Below are positions 17,152-26,209 of a DNA stretch of 38,930 bases, in pieces. A program made the translations under genes and the position numbers. The number at the start of each line of letters is the position of its first letter. The first letter of the stretch is position 1. Under the pieces are notes generated by a model, which was given only the letters and a program-made list of their open reading frames with translations, made no database searches and was not told the DNA's origin. The stretch is from Opitutales bacterium (GTDB lineage Bacteria; Verrucomicrobiota; Verrucomicrobiia; Opitutales; Oceanipulchritudinaceae). The stretch is from contig JAFIGH010000043.1 in NCBI GenBank assembly GCA_020831525.1, positions 1 through 38,930 on the forward strand, given 5' to 3'.

Positions 17152-18366
17152 CTATCGGGATTTACGGGTCCGTGCCTTCTTTGCAGACGCGCCTTTCGCC
17201 GTCTTTGCGGCTCGTTTGCCCGCTTTCTTCGCCGCGGTCTTCTTTCCCGCGCCGCCGAGCAACTGATCCGGATTGAGCGCCTGCAGGGACTTCGGCAAGA
17301 AGAGCCCGTCCCTGCGCACCAGTTTGCCGTCGAAGTAGATCTCACCGCCGCCGTATTCCGGGCGCTGGATGCAGACCATGTCCCAGTGGATCTGGGAGCG
17401 GTTGCCGTTGTCAGCCTCACCCTCGTAGGCCTGCCCGGGCGTGAAGTGGAAACTCCCCGCGATCTTTTCGTCGAAGAGGATGTCCCGCATGGGCTCGGTG
17501 ATGTGCGGGTTGAAGCCGACGGCAAACTCGCCGATATAGCGCGCACCGTCGTCCGTATCGAGAATCTCGTTGAGGCGCGCGCTGTCGCCCGCGCAGGTCG
17601 CCTCCACAACCTTGCCCTTCTCGAAGACGAGCCGGACGTTGTCGTAGGATTTCCCCTGATAGACGGTGGGGGCATTATACTGCAGCGTGCCCTCGACGCT
17701 CTTGCGCACCGGCGCGGTGAAGACCTCGCCGTCGGGAATATTCCGCTCGCCCGTGCACATGACCGCCTCGATGCCCTCGATAGAGAACCGTAGGTCCGTG
17801 CCGGGGCCGGTGATGCGGACCGCCTTCGTTTTGTCCATCAGCCGCTTGAGGGCGCGCTCGCCCTTTTTCAGCTTGGCGTAATCAAAGGTGCAGACGCGGA
17901 AATAAAAATCCTCAAACGACTCCGTGCTCGTCAGCGCCTGCTGCGCCATGGCGGGAGTCGGCCAGCGGAGCACGACCCACTTCGTCTTTTTCACCCGCCA
18001 GTCCTGCACCGGGCGCATCTTGCCCAGCGCCGCCTTCATGCTCGGTCCCGGCACATCCGAGGTCTCAAAAATGTTCTCCGCCCCGCGCAGGCCGATGTAG
18101 GCCTGAATGCCTTTCATCCGCTCCAGCTCGATGCCGGCATGGTAGGCGAATTGCTCCTGCGTCGCCTCCATGAGCAACTCGCGCGTCACGCGCCCATGGT
18201 GCAGTTGCACATAGGGCACCGCCTTCCGCGCCCGCGCCGCCCGCACCAGCGCAATGACCATCGCGTCGGGCACGTCATGCGCGTCGATGAGCACGCGCTC
18301 ACCCTTCTTCAGTTGCACGGAATATCCCGTCAGCGTCTCCGCAAGTTGTTCAAACCGAGGATCCAT
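17152..18366 (-). CDS. M29 family aminopeptidase with lysine-rich tail
   Basis: A 404-residue metallo-aminopeptidase of the M29 (aminopeptidase T) family. The start [20 protein letters not shown] is typical. Probable dinuclear metal ligands are visible: Glu in [16 protein letters not shown], Glu in [13 protein letters not shown], His and Tyr in [17 protein letters not shown], and His-x-Asp in SQIHWDMVC. The family core ends near [13 protein letters not shown]. After that comes an unusual tail of about 34 residues with AAKKAGK-like repeats, resembling histone H1/Hc1-type bacterial proteins. The open frame above 18366 covers a different reading frame and is not used. Only a weak Shine-Dalgarno (GGCGG) is seen. 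Confidence 0.9.
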   Translation of the reverse strand: MDPRFEQLAETLTGYSVQLKKGERVLIDAHDVPDAMVIALVRAARARKAVPYVQLHHGRVTRELLMEATQEQFAYHAGIELERMKGIQAYIGLRGAENIFETSDVPGPSMKAALGKMRPVQDWRVKKTKWVVLRWPTPAMAQQALTSTESFEDFYFRVCTFDYAKLKKGERALKRLMDKTKAVRITGPGTDLRFSIEGIEAVMCTGERNIPDGEVFTAPVRKSVEGTLQYNAPTVYQGKSYDNVRLVFEKGKVVEATCAGDSARLNEILDTDDGARYIGEFAVGFNPHITEPMRDILFDEKIAGSFHFTPGQAYEGEADNGNRSQIHWDMVCIQRPEYGGGEIYFDGKLVRRDGLFLPKSLQALNPDQLLGGAGKKTAAKKAGKRAAKTAKGASAKKARTRKSR

Positions 18367-18602
18367 CCGCCAATACAGATCCGCCCCGGCGGGAAATTCA
18401 AGCTTTTCAAAGACTGCCTCAAGGAGTCGAGCACGCGGCGGGCATACCGTAGATAGCCGCGGACCTTTTTTAGGAAGACGAGGACGGACGACGCCTGGAG
18501 GGCATCCGGGGGCCACTCTTCCCTGTCTTCGCAGATGCCAAGGGCTCCGGCGAGTTTGCCGGCGGCAAGCCAAAACACATGCCACTCCGATTCGCACGCC
18601 AT
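18330..18602 (-). CDS. Possible small protein overlapping the M29 gene start
   Basis: A 90-residue frame from ATG at 18602 ([19 protein letters not shown]). It overlaps the start of the M29 aminopeptidase gene by 37 bp in another frame. Codon third positions are G/C-rich and the middle reads like a helical protein ([20 protein letters not shown]). No family was recognised. It may be a real small gene, or a remnant fused by decay to the M29 upstream region. The last about 20 residues lie in the overlap and are the least convincing. Confidence 0.35.
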   Translation of the reverse strand: MACESEWHVFWLAAGKLAGALGICEDREEWPPDALQASSVLVFLKKVRGYLRYARRVLDSLRQSLKSLNFPPGRICIGGWILGLNNLRRR

Positions 18603-18752
18603 CCGGATGCCCACCGACCGTCAACATTCACCGATGGTCATCCGTTGCAGCCGCCCAAACCCCCGCAGATCCATAGCGGAGGTTCCACGAACCTTCGACA
18701 GGGGCACCCGCTCCGGACGCGGCAGATCTGCTTTTCACGGACCAACCTGCGG

Positions 18753-19128
18753 CTAGATCCGTCGACTCGGGATCTCGCCGCAATGGTAGCCGCCAGCCTG
18801 GAGCTTGTCGGCTTTGTCACCACGGCCGTGGACGGGACGAGGATACAGGCTGTCTGCAGCCCACGCGGCGGCCACGGCAAAGACGGGCTCGGCAAGCTGT
18901 TGGATAAGGCGGAAGCTTCGGTGCAGGCCTTGGAAAAAGAACCCGAATCGCAGGGGGACGGCGCGGGTGTGCAAACCGCAAAATTGCCGCAGGCGCGGGC
19001 AGATGAAAAAGGCAGGGGAACGCGCCAAAGCGCTCTACAAAGAACGCGCCGGAATCGTCGAACCCGCCTTTGCCTGGATCAAAATCCAGGATCAGTTCAT
19101 GCGCTGGAGCGTCCGCGGACTGGAACAT
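18753..19128 (+). pseudogene. Frameshifted transposase remnant, IS1182/IS5-like
   Basis: Two out-of-frame pieces of a DDE transposase. Piece one, in the frame through 18753, reads LDPSTRDLAAM ... LVGFVTTAVDGTRIQAVCS; its VDGT motif matches the first catalytic Asp region. Piece two, one frame over, reads AKALYKERAGIVEPAFAWIK ... RWSVRGLEH, which matches the C-terminal end with its Glu (Y-x-x-R-x-x-x-E). The middle and N-terminal parts are missing. It is broken off exactly where a sulfatase fragment begins (about 19124). I cannot see terminal inverted repeats. Confidence 0.6.
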
Positions 19129-19201
19129 TGTTTACACATCCGACCACGGGGAGATGCTGGGGGAACACGGTATTTGGGAGAAGGGCCGGTTCTATGAGGG
19201 A
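19124..19201 (+). pseudogene. Sulfatase fragment
   Basis: A 26-residue stretch, in a third frame relative to the transposase pieces, matching a core sulfatase motif: TSDHGEMLGEHG followed by WEKGRFYEG. In family members the SDHGE Asp-His pair contributes to the metal-binding active site. Nothing else of the roughly 450-residue enzyme is present; no catalytic Cys/Ser-x-Pro-x-Arg segment is seen. It is therefore a fossil, joined end-to-end to the transposase remnant. Confidence 0.6.
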
Positions 19202-19546
19202 ATCTTTCCTGCTCGAGTGCACATACGGGAGAGTGGAGACCTCGCTCGGAGTGGCGTAATCTCCGCTCATATCGTAGGGGAGTTCCAGCACATACAGGTA
19301 GCAGAGGTCGTAGTTGTGGTCGGCAGCGGATCGCCCGCAGGCGGTGGCGGGGCGGAAGCCATTGCCGCTCCACTGGACGCCAGGCCGGGCCCAGCCGCGG
19401 TCGCCCACCCGGCAGTTCCCCGAGGTAGTTGCCCCACGAGCCCCGCGGGAGACTCGGGCCATAGGCCTAATCCCGGGCGTTTCACCCCCACTTCCTCCAG
19501 CGGTTCGATAAACAGCTTAAAACCCTAGAAACCAACATTTTAAGCA
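19202..19546. other. Decayed or non-coding DNA
   Basis: No intact gene. On the minus strand a stretch reads DHNYDLCYLYVLELPYDMSG (about 19265-19330) and looks like the inside of a former protein, but the family is unknown and the frame is soon lost. I read this as a continuation of the gene graveyard that starts at 18.6 kb. Confidence 0.4.
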
Positions 19547-19620
19547 TGGTGCGGGCAGAGGGAATCGAACCCTCGATTCAAGCTTGGGAAGCTCACGTAT
19601 TACCTCTATACTATGCCCGC
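19547..19620 (-). tRNA. tRNA-Gly (CCC anticodon)
   Basis: A 74-nt tRNA including an encoded CCA end. The acceptor stem is GCGGGCA / TGCCCGC. The anticodon arm is TGAGC-TTCCCAA-GCTTG, giving anticodon CCC, which reads GGG. The T arm contains GGTTCGATTCC. Two G-U type pairs sit at the top of the anticodon stem, which is acceptable. It directly borders the decayed region at 18.6-19.5 kb, consistent with tRNA genes being common insertion points. Confidence 0.96.
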
Positions 19621-19736
19621 GTGGTGGGAGATACGGCGGGGATTGAAGAGGGCGTGGAGCGGGATTGGCAATGGAAAAATGGAGGGGTTTTGCGTTGCCT
19701 CGCGCCGGGGTTGGGGGCGGAATGGCGGGCTTTGCC

Positions 19737-22304
19737 ATGGCGACGAGCGGACGTAAACGAACCCCGATGATGCAGCAGTACGAGGAGGTGCGGCGGCAAT
19801 TGCCGCCCAACAGCCTGCTGCTCTTCCGCCTCGGCGATTTTTATGAGATGTTCGACGAGGACGCGCGCATCGGGGCGCAGGTGCTCGGCATCACGCTGAC
19901 GCAGCGCAACGGCCAGCCCATGGCGGGGATTCCGTATCATGCGGCGGACACATATATCCAGCGGGCGCTGGCGGCGGGCCGGAAGGTGGCGATCTGCGAT
20001 CAGGTGGAAACACCGCGGCCGGGCCAGCTTGTGAAGCGCTCGCTCACGCGCATTCTCACGCCGGGAACGGCGCTGGAGGACCACCAGCTCGATTCGCGCC
20101 GCCACCAGTACCTCCTCGCCCTCGACTTCCCGGGCAAACGCGGAGGGCTCGCGGCGGCGTGGCTCGACCTGAGCACGAGTGATTTTGCGGTGGCCCATGA
20201 GTCCGGTCCGGACGCCCTCCTCAGCGCCATGACTTCGCTCGACCCGCGCGAGATCCTCGTGCCTGAGGGCGCGCCGGCCGCGTGGCGCGAAGCGGGTGTC
20301 GACGCCCATTGGCTGGAGGCGCTGGAACCGCTGCTTACGGGGCGCACGGTCTCCGACCTGCCGGGCTTTCACTTCGATGCTCCCGACGGGGCGCGGGCCG
20401 TCATGGAAGCGCTCGGTGTGCTGAACCTCGAGGGTTTCGGTCTGCCGAAGGACCACCCCGGTCTCGGCCCGGCGGGGGCGCTCCTCGCCTATGCGACCGA
20501 GACCCTGCGCGAACGCCCCGAGAACATCAGCCGCGTGCGCGTCTACCGCGCCGCTGAGACGCTCCTCATCGACCCTGCGACACAGCGCAACCTCGAGATT
20601 TTCCGCTCCTCCGCGAACACGCGCGAAGGCTCGCTCCTCGCCGCCATGGACCGCGCAGTGACCGCCCCCGGATCGCGTCTTCTCGAATCGTATCTCGCCG
20701 CCCCGCCCCTCGACCTCGACACCGTGTGCGGGCGCCAGCAATGCGTCGGCGAACTGCTCGAAGCCCCCGCCGTGGCGGGTGAGCTGCAGGACTACCTGCG
20801 CTGCGTGCGCGACATCCCGCGCATCCTCTCGCGCCTGCGCAACCGCCTGCGCAACCCGCGCGAGCTGGGGGCGATCCGCGACACCCTGCAACAGCTTCCC
20901 GCCCTGCGCGAGACCCTCGCCGCCTTTGACGGCCCCGCCCTTGCCGCCCTCGCGGGGCGCATCGGCGAGTTCGCGGACCTCCGCCAGCTCCTCGAGAAGA
21001 GCCTGCACGAGGACCTGCCCAACCAGCTCCAGGAAGGCGGCTACATCGCCGACGGGCACGACGACGAACTCGACCGCCTGCGCTCCCTCACACGCGATTC
21101 AAAACAATGGATCGCGCAACTCGAAGCCGAGGAGGCCGCCCGCACGGGTATCAAAAAACTCCGCATCCGCTTCAACAACGCCTTCGGCTACTTCTTCGAG
21201 ATCACCAAGGCCAACCTCCACCTCGTCCCGGACGACTACATCCGCAAGCAGACGACGGTCAATTCGGAGCGCTTCTACACCCCCGCCCTCAAGGAGAAGG
21301 AAAAGGAAATCCTCCACGCCGACGAGAAGGCCGTCGCCCGCGAGGAGCGGCTCTTTCGCGACATCGTCGACCAAGTTCTTGAGCAGGCGGACGCCCTCGA
21401 AGCGACCGCCGCCGCCCTCGCCGAGCTGGATCTCTTCATCGGCTGGGCCGTCCTCGCCCGCGAGTGGGACTACTGCCGCCCCGAGCTGGATGAAAGCGAT
21501 ACCCTTGAAGTCGAGGCGGGCCGCCATCCCGTCGTGGAGCAGACGATGCGCGCGGAGCGCATGAAGGGACTGCCCGGCGAGCACGACTTCGTGCCCAACG
21601 ACACCACCCTCAGCTCGGGAGGCGAACAAGTTGCCATTATCACCGGACCGAACATGGCGGGCAAGAGCACATACATCCGCCAGGTCGCGCTCATCACGCT
21701 CATGGCTCAGGTCGGCTGCTGGGTGCCGGCCAAGCGGTGCCGCGTGGGCCTCGTCGACCGCATCTTCTCGCGCGTGGGGGCAAGCGACGAACTCGCCCGC
21801 GGCAACTCCACCTTCATGGTGGAAATGAATGAGACAGCCAACATCCTCAACAACGCCACCGACCGCAGCCTCATCATCCTCGATGAGATCGGCCGCGGCA
21901 CGAGCACCTATGACGGGTTGAGCATCGCGTGGGCCGTCGTCGAGCACATCCACGGTGCGGGCGGTGCCGGACCGCGTACCCTCTTCGCCACGCACTACCA
22001 CGAACTCACGCAGATCGACCGGCAACTCAAGCGCGTGCGCAATTTCTGCGTGGCCGTGAAGGAGTGGAACGACCGCATCATCTTCGTGCGCCAGGTTGTG
22101 CCCGGCGCGGCCGACCGCAGCTACGGCATCCAGGTCGCGCGCTTGGCCGGACTCCCCGCCACCGTCATCGACCGCGCCAAGGCCATTCTCGCCAAACTCG
22201 AAGGCGAGGACTCCTCCCACAACCTCCTGCGCCTGCGCATGAAAGAGCGCAAGGAGCGCGCCGCCCGCGGCGAACCCGACGACAGCCAGTTGAAACTATT
22301 TTGA
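19737..22304 (+). CDS. mutS: DNA mismatch repair protein MutS
   Basis: An 855-residue mismatch-recognition ATPase. The start MATSGRKRTPMMQQYEEVRR was chosen because TPMMQQY is the usual family beginning; a longer frame starts at 19665. Domain I holds the mismatch-contacting motif FYEMF (in LGDFYEMFDED). The ATPase domain has Walker A GPNMAGKSTYIRQ, Walker B LIILDEIGRGTSTYDG and the ATHYHEL segment. Length and order are normal for MutS1. The C-terminal tail is short (PDDSQLKLF). No mutL is present in the window. A 50-codon frame begins 4 bp after its stop. Confidence 0.98.
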   Translation: MATSGRKRTPMMQQYEEVRRQLPPNSLLLFRLGDFYEMFDEDARIGAQVLGITLTQRNGQPMAGIPYHAADTYIQRALAAGRKVAICDQVETPRPGQLVKRSLTRILTPGTALEDHQLDSRRHQYLLALDFPGKRGGLAAAWLDLSTSDFAVAHESGPDALLSAMTSLDPREILVPEGAPAAWREAGVDAHWLEALEPLLTGRTVSDLPGFHFDAPDGARAVMEALGVLNLEGFGLPKDHPGLGPAGALLAYATETLRERPENISRVRVYRAAETLLIDPATQRNLEIFRSSANTREGSLLAAMDRAVTAPGSRLLESYLAAPPLDLDTVCGRQQCVGELLEAPAVAGELQDYLRCVRDIPRILSRLRNRLRNPRELGAIRDTLQQLPALRETLAAFDGPALAALAGRIGEFADLRQLLEKSLHEDLPNQLQEGGYIADGHDDELDRLRSLTRDSKQWIAQLEAEEAARTGIKKLRIRFNNAFGYFFEITKANLHLVPDDYIRKQTTVNSERFYTPALKEKEKEILHADEKAVAREERLFRDIVDQVLEQADALEATAAALAELDLFIGWAVLAREWDYCRPELDESDTLEVEAGRHPVVEQTMRAERMKGLPGEHDFVPNDTTLSSGGEQVAIITGPNMAGKSTYIRQVALITLMAQVGCWVPAKRCRVGLVDRIFSRVGASDELARGNSTFMVEMNETANILNNATDRSLIILDEIGRGTSTYDGLSIAWAVVEHIHGAGGAGPRTLFATHYHELTQIDRQLKRVRNFCVAVKEWNDRIIFVRQVVPGAADRSYGIQVARLAGLPATVIDRAKAILAKLEGEDSSHNLLRLRMKERKERAARGEPDDSQLKLF

Positions 22305-22308
22305 GCAC

Positions 22309-22461
22309 ATGAACGAAGATACCCCTGCACTCCACAACAAATCGGCGGATCTGCTTTCGCAGCGGGACCTCCTGCGCGGGCAGCTTTCAAAACTCGCGGA
22401 GGAATGGAGAGACGATTGGCTCTGCATTGAAGCGCAGGTCTACTTGCGGGACTTGAATTAG
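22309..22461 (+). CDS. Small hypothetical protein downstream of mutS
   Basis: A 50-residue frame, MNEDTPALHNKSADLLSQRD at the start and EAQVYLRDLN at the end. The ATG lies 4 bp after the mutS stop, suggesting coupling. The composition looks like a real soluble helical peptide (SADLLSQRDLLRG, KLAEEWRDDW). No family was recognised. Only a weak Shine-Dalgarno (GAG) is present. It ends 22 bp before the convergent histidine kinase gene. Confidence 0.4.
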   Translation: MNEDTPALHNKSADLLSQRDLLRGQLSKLAEEWRDDWLCIEAQVYLRDLN

Positions 22462-22483
22462 GCGCAGCGGGAGCCCCCTCTCC

Positions 22484-24160
22484 CTAGCGCGCCGCCGTCG
22501 GCGGGGCATGCCCGGCGGGCAGTGTAAAGCGGAAGGTCGCGCCGGCTCCGGTTTCGGACTCCACAGAAATCCTCCCCTTGTGCAGCTCCACGAAATCTTT
22601 GCACAATGCGAGGCCGAGGCCGGACGAAACCTCGCCGTGTGTGCCGGGGCGGCCCGTCTTGCGGTCGAGGGAAAATATGTGTTCCCGCAGTTCTCCGGGG
22701 ATTCCGATGCCGGTGTCACGCACACCGATTTCGATGAATTCCCCTGCCTCCGGCGCAGGCGCGGCAAACACCTCCACGCGCCCGCCTTCGTGCGTGAACT
22801 TCACCGCGTTGCCGATGAGGTTGCGCAGCACCGTGTCGAGCATCTGCGGGTCCGCGCTCACGTGCATGCCTTCCGCGCACCGGTTGACCATATGGATGCT
22901 CTTGCGCGCCGCCGCGCCCCCGCACACCCCGATATTGCGCGCCACGGCGGGTCCGACTTCGCACACGGCTGCCCGTACAGTGATGGATCCCTCTTGAAGA
23001 GCGGCCCACTCGAGTAGATTTTCCAGCAGTTCGTAGGCACCCGAGGCGGAGGACTGAAGAAGGTCGAGGTATTCCCGGACCTCTGCCGGATCGAGAGCCG
23101 GGAACTCCTCGCGCAAACTTCCGAGAAGGTTGAGAAAGGCGCTGAAAGGCGAGCGCAAGTCATGGGCGATGATGGAGAAAAGCTTGTTCTTCACCGCGTT
23201 GGTCTCTTCGAGACTCTCCATCGAGCGATTCAGTTCGGATATCAGCCTCGTTTTCTCGCGCAGGGTCTCCGCCTGGGTTTGCCGCGACCGTTCAAGGCGC
23301 CGCGTCAGCGCCCGCTGCACCGATTCTGACTTCACCCGTTCACTGATGTCGTTGAGGAATACGACATTGAGCGATCCCATCGACGCAGTGCGAAACTCCA
23401 CCTGCCGCACCGTTCCGTCCGCACAGGTGACCGGAAGCTCAAGTGTCGGAAAGGGCTCACGCGTCGCGGCGGGGTTTTGCATGGCGGCACTCCACCGCGA
23501 CCGCGCCTTCCGCCGAAGCGCCGGGTCGGGATAGGCCTTCGGCCACCATTCGCGCAACGTGGGAATATCATCCAGCGTGTATCCAAAAAGCTCCGTGAAC
23601 CTCGGATTAAGGTAGAGCGTGTTCTCCGCCGCATCGGATATGCCGATGCCCAACGGCGCGATCTCGGCGAGCAGGTGAAAAACGCTCCCCGGCTCACGGA
23701 ATCCGCGCTCAACGCCCTCGCGGCGGGTCAACTCGCGCACCGACAACGCCACCCCGTAGACACTCCCGTCGTCGGCGCGGAGCGGTCGGTGATCCACCTC
23801 AAGAAACACCCGCGTATCCCCCGACCGGCCCGCGAGGTCGACGACGGCGACGGATGCCGTGCCCCCCAGAGCGCGGTCAACGGACCGGCGCACCTGCTTC
23901 CAGTCATCTGCCGGGAGGTATTCGGCAAGGGAGACGCCGACTGCCGGATCGCGCCCCGTCAACTGTTTCAGGAACGCGGAATGGGCACGGTTGAAGGCGA
24001 GATAGCGGTAACTCCGGTCGAGCGCAAAAAGCGCCGCCCCGCAGCACTCGAGGAGCGCTTCGCGCACCGGCACACCGGAATCGCCGCCGACTCCGCACTG
24101 GGCGGAGCCGCCGCCGGCGCCTTCCGGTTCCGAACTGGAACTTGATGGGTCAGACAACAT
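22484..24160 (-). CDS. PAS-domain sensor histidine kinase (orphan)
   Basis: A 558-residue cytosolic sensor kinase with no transmembrane segment. A PAS domain spans about residues 30-150 (FALDRSYRYLAFNRAHSAFL), a second about 160-275 (IGISDAAENTLYLNPRFTEL). A coiled-coil linker follows, then the HisKA H-box FSIIAHDLRSPFSAF with phospho-accepting His333. The ATPase part has N-box NLIGNAVKFTHEGG, G1 DTGIGIP and G2 SSGLGLALCKDFVELHKG. No response regulator gene is adjacent, so the partner is elsewhere. It diverges from the ABC-F gene. No good ribosome binding site is seen before the ATG. The N-terminus is Ser/Gly-rich and probably disordered. Confidence 0.93.
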   Translation of the reverse strand: MLSDPSSSSSEPEGAGGGSAQCGVGGDSGVPVREALLECCGAALFALDRSYRYLAFNRAHSAFLKQLTGRDPAVGVSLAEYLPADDWKQVRRSVDRALGGTASVAVVDLAGRSGDTRVFLEVDHRPLRADDGSVYGVALSVRELTRREGVERGFREPGSVFHLLAEIAPLGIGISDAAENTLYLNPRFTELFGYTLDDIPTLREWWPKAYPDPALRRKARSRWSAAMQNPAATREPFPTLELPVTCADGTVRQVEFRTASMGSLNVVFLNDISERVKSESVQRALTRRLERSRQTQAETLREKTRLISELNRSMESLEETNAVKNKLFSIIAHDLRSPFSAFLNLLGSLREEFPALDPAEVREYLDLLQSSASGAYELLENLLEWAALQEGSITVRAAVCEVGPAVARNIGVCGGAAARKSIHMVNRCAEGMHVSADPQMLDTVLRNLIGNAVKFTHEGGRVEVFAAPAPEAGEFIEIGVRDTGIGIPGELREHIFSLDRKTGRPGTHGEVSSGLGLALCKDFVELHKGRISVESETGAGATFRFTLPAGHAPPTAAR

Positions 24161-24351
24161 CCGGCATTCAAGGGGTTACAAAGAACAAGCGTCGCCCTCA
24201 ATCGAGCGGTCGGCAAGGCTACTTTACGTTCGTCATCGAAATTCACAGTATTTTGCAGCATTCCTCCGGCACCGTCCCGCCGACCGGCCCGGCAGGTGCC
24301 CTTTGCGGTTGCGCCCGGCCGCCCCGTCCATGGAAATCGAACCACAATTCC

Positions 24352-26154
24352 ATGCCAAATCCGCTCGTATCGCTCCGCAACATCCGCCTGTCCCTCGGCG
24401 GCCCGGCCCTCCTTGACGACGCCGGCCTCGAAATCTTCCCGGGTGAGCGCGTCTGCCTTATCGGCCGCAACGGCGCGGGCAAATCCACCCTCCTGCGCAT
24501 CCTCGCCGGGGAGACGCCGTTTGACAGCGGCGAGCGGCACCAGCCGGACGACACCGCCATCGCCTTTCTCCCGCAGGAAGTCCCCGACGCCCTCCCCGGC
24601 ACCGTCGAAGACGTGTTGCGGGCGGGCGCCGACCCGGCCATGGCGGACTGGGAGGCGGAAGCCCGCCTCGGGCAAGTGCTCGAAGACATGCGCCTCGAAG
24701 GCTCGCCGCCGTTCACCACGCTCTCCGCCGGCATGAAGCGGCGTGCCCTCCTCGGACGCTGCCTCATGGGTGCCCCCGGCCTCCTCCTTCTTGACGAACC
24801 GACGAACCATCTCGACATCGAAGCCGTTGGTTGGATGGAGACCTTTCTGGCGGGGTTTCCCGGCGCCCTCCTCTTCGTCACGCACGACCGCGCCTTCCTC
24901 AACAAACTCTCCACCCGCATCCTCGACCTCGACCGCGGCCGGCTCATCAGCTGGGACTGCGACTACACGACCTACCTGCGGCGCAAAGAGGAGTGGCTCG
25001 AAGCGGAGGCGCGGCAAAACGAGGTCTTCGACAAAAAGCTGAGGCAGGAGGAGGCATGGCTGCGGCAAGGCATCAAGGCGCGCCGCACCCGCAACGAAGG
25101 CCGCAAGCGCGCCCTCCTTGCCATGCGCGAGGAACACCGGCAACGCCGCGCCCGTGAGGGGAGCGCCCGCATGGGCGTCACCCAGGCCGCCCGCTCCGGC
25201 GCGCGCGTCATCCGCGTACAGGGTATCTCGTTCGGTTTCGGCGGCGATGCGCCGGTCATCGACGGGCTCGACCTCGAGATCGAGCGGGGCGACCGCGTCG
25301 GTATCGTCGGCCCCAATGGCGTCGGCAAATCTACCCTCCTGCGCCTCCTTCTCGGTGAGCTGAAGCCCCGCAGCGGCGAAGTCACCCACGGCACGAAACT
25401 CGAAATCGCCTACTTCGACCAACTGCGCAACCGGCTCGACGACGACGCCCCCGTGCGCGACGCCGTCGCCGACGGCCAGGAAACCATCGAGATCAACGGC
25501 AAGCGCAAACACGTTGTCGGCTACCTCGAAGAATTTCTCTTCTCCCGCGAGCGAATCCGCGGTCCCGTGCGCAACCTTTCCGGCGGTGAACGCAACCGCC
25601 TCCTCCTCGCCCGCCTCTTCACGCGTCCGTGCAACGTCCTCGTCATGGACGAGCCCACCAACGATCTCGACATGGAGACCCTCGAACTCCTCGAAGACCT
25701 TCTCGCCGATTTCGCGGGCACCGTCCTTGTCGTGAGTCACGACCGCGCCTTTCTCGACAACGTGACCACCGACCTCCTCGTCATGGAGGGCGACGGCCGG
25801 GTCCTCCAGATCGCGGGCGGCTACGCCGACTACGAACTCTACAAGAAACGCTCCGCCCCGCCCCCGCCGGGCGCCGCCCGCCAGAAAAGCCGACCCGCCG
25901 CCCGTGCATCCAAACCCCGCAAATTCCTCAACCGCGAGCGCTGGGAGCTGGAGCGCCTCCCCCGCGAGATCGAAGAACTGGAGGCGGAACAACAACAGCT
26001 CACCGAAAGCCTCGCCGACCCCGGAACCTACCGCGACCGCCCCGAAGCCGTCGAACAAACCCGCGAGCGTCTCCGCGAAATCGAAGAATCCATTCTCGGA
26101 AAATTCACCCGCTGGGAAGAACTCGAAGCCCTGCGCAAAGAACTGGATACGTGA
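24352..26154 (+). CDS. ABC-F family ATPase, Uup-like
   Basis: A 600-residue soluble ATPase with two ABC domains and no membrane part, as in ribosome-associated ABC-F proteins. Domain 1: Walker A GRNGAGKST, signature TLSAGMKRRALLGRC (degenerate from LSGG), Walker B LLLLDEPTNHLD. A charged linker of the usual ABC-F type follows (EARQNEVFDKKLRQEEAWLR). Domain 2: GPNGVGKST, LSGGERNRLLLARL, VLVMDEPTNDLD. The C-terminal about 90 residues are a coiled coil, as in Uup, which supports that subgroup. Start MPNPLVSLRN at 24352; a longer frame starts at 24142 but reads as non-coding. No clear Shine-Dalgarno. Confidence 0.93.
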   Translation: MPNPLVSLRNIRLSLGGPALLDDAGLEIFPGERVCLIGRNGAGKSTLLRILAGETPFDSGERHQPDDTAIAFLPQEVPDALPGTVEDVLRAGADPAMADWEAEARLGQVLEDMRLEGSPPFTTLSAGMKRRALLGRCLMGAPGLLLLDEPTNHLDIEAVGWMETFLAGFPGALLFVTHDRAFLNKLSTRILDLDRGRLISWDCDYTTYLRRKEEWLEAEARQNEVFDKKLRQEEAWLRQGIKARRTRNEGRKRALLAMREEHRQRRAREGSARMGVTQAARSGARVIRVQGISFGFGGDAPVIDGLDLEIERGDRVGIVGPNGVGKSTLLRLLLGELKPRSGEVTHGTKLEIAYFDQLRNRLDDDAPVRDAVADGQETIEINGKRKHVVGYLEEFLFSRERIRGPVRNLSGGERNRLLLARLFTRPCNVLVMDEPTNDLDMETLELLEDLLADFAGTVLVVSHDRAFLDNVTTDLLVMEGDGRVLQIAGGYADYELYKKRSAPPPPGAARQKSRPAARASKPRKFLNRERWELERLPREIEELEAEQQQLTESLADPGTYRDRPEAVEQTRERLREIEESILGKFTRWEELEALRKELDT

Positions 26155-26209
26155 AGCCGCAGACGACGGCTGAAGCCATCGGCCACGCTTCATCCGTTCC
26201 GCCGCGCTC

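Noticed and set aside
19611-21059. 482-codon minus-strand open frame opposite mutS
   Set aside because: Antisense of the N-terminal half of mutS, running into tRNA-Gly.
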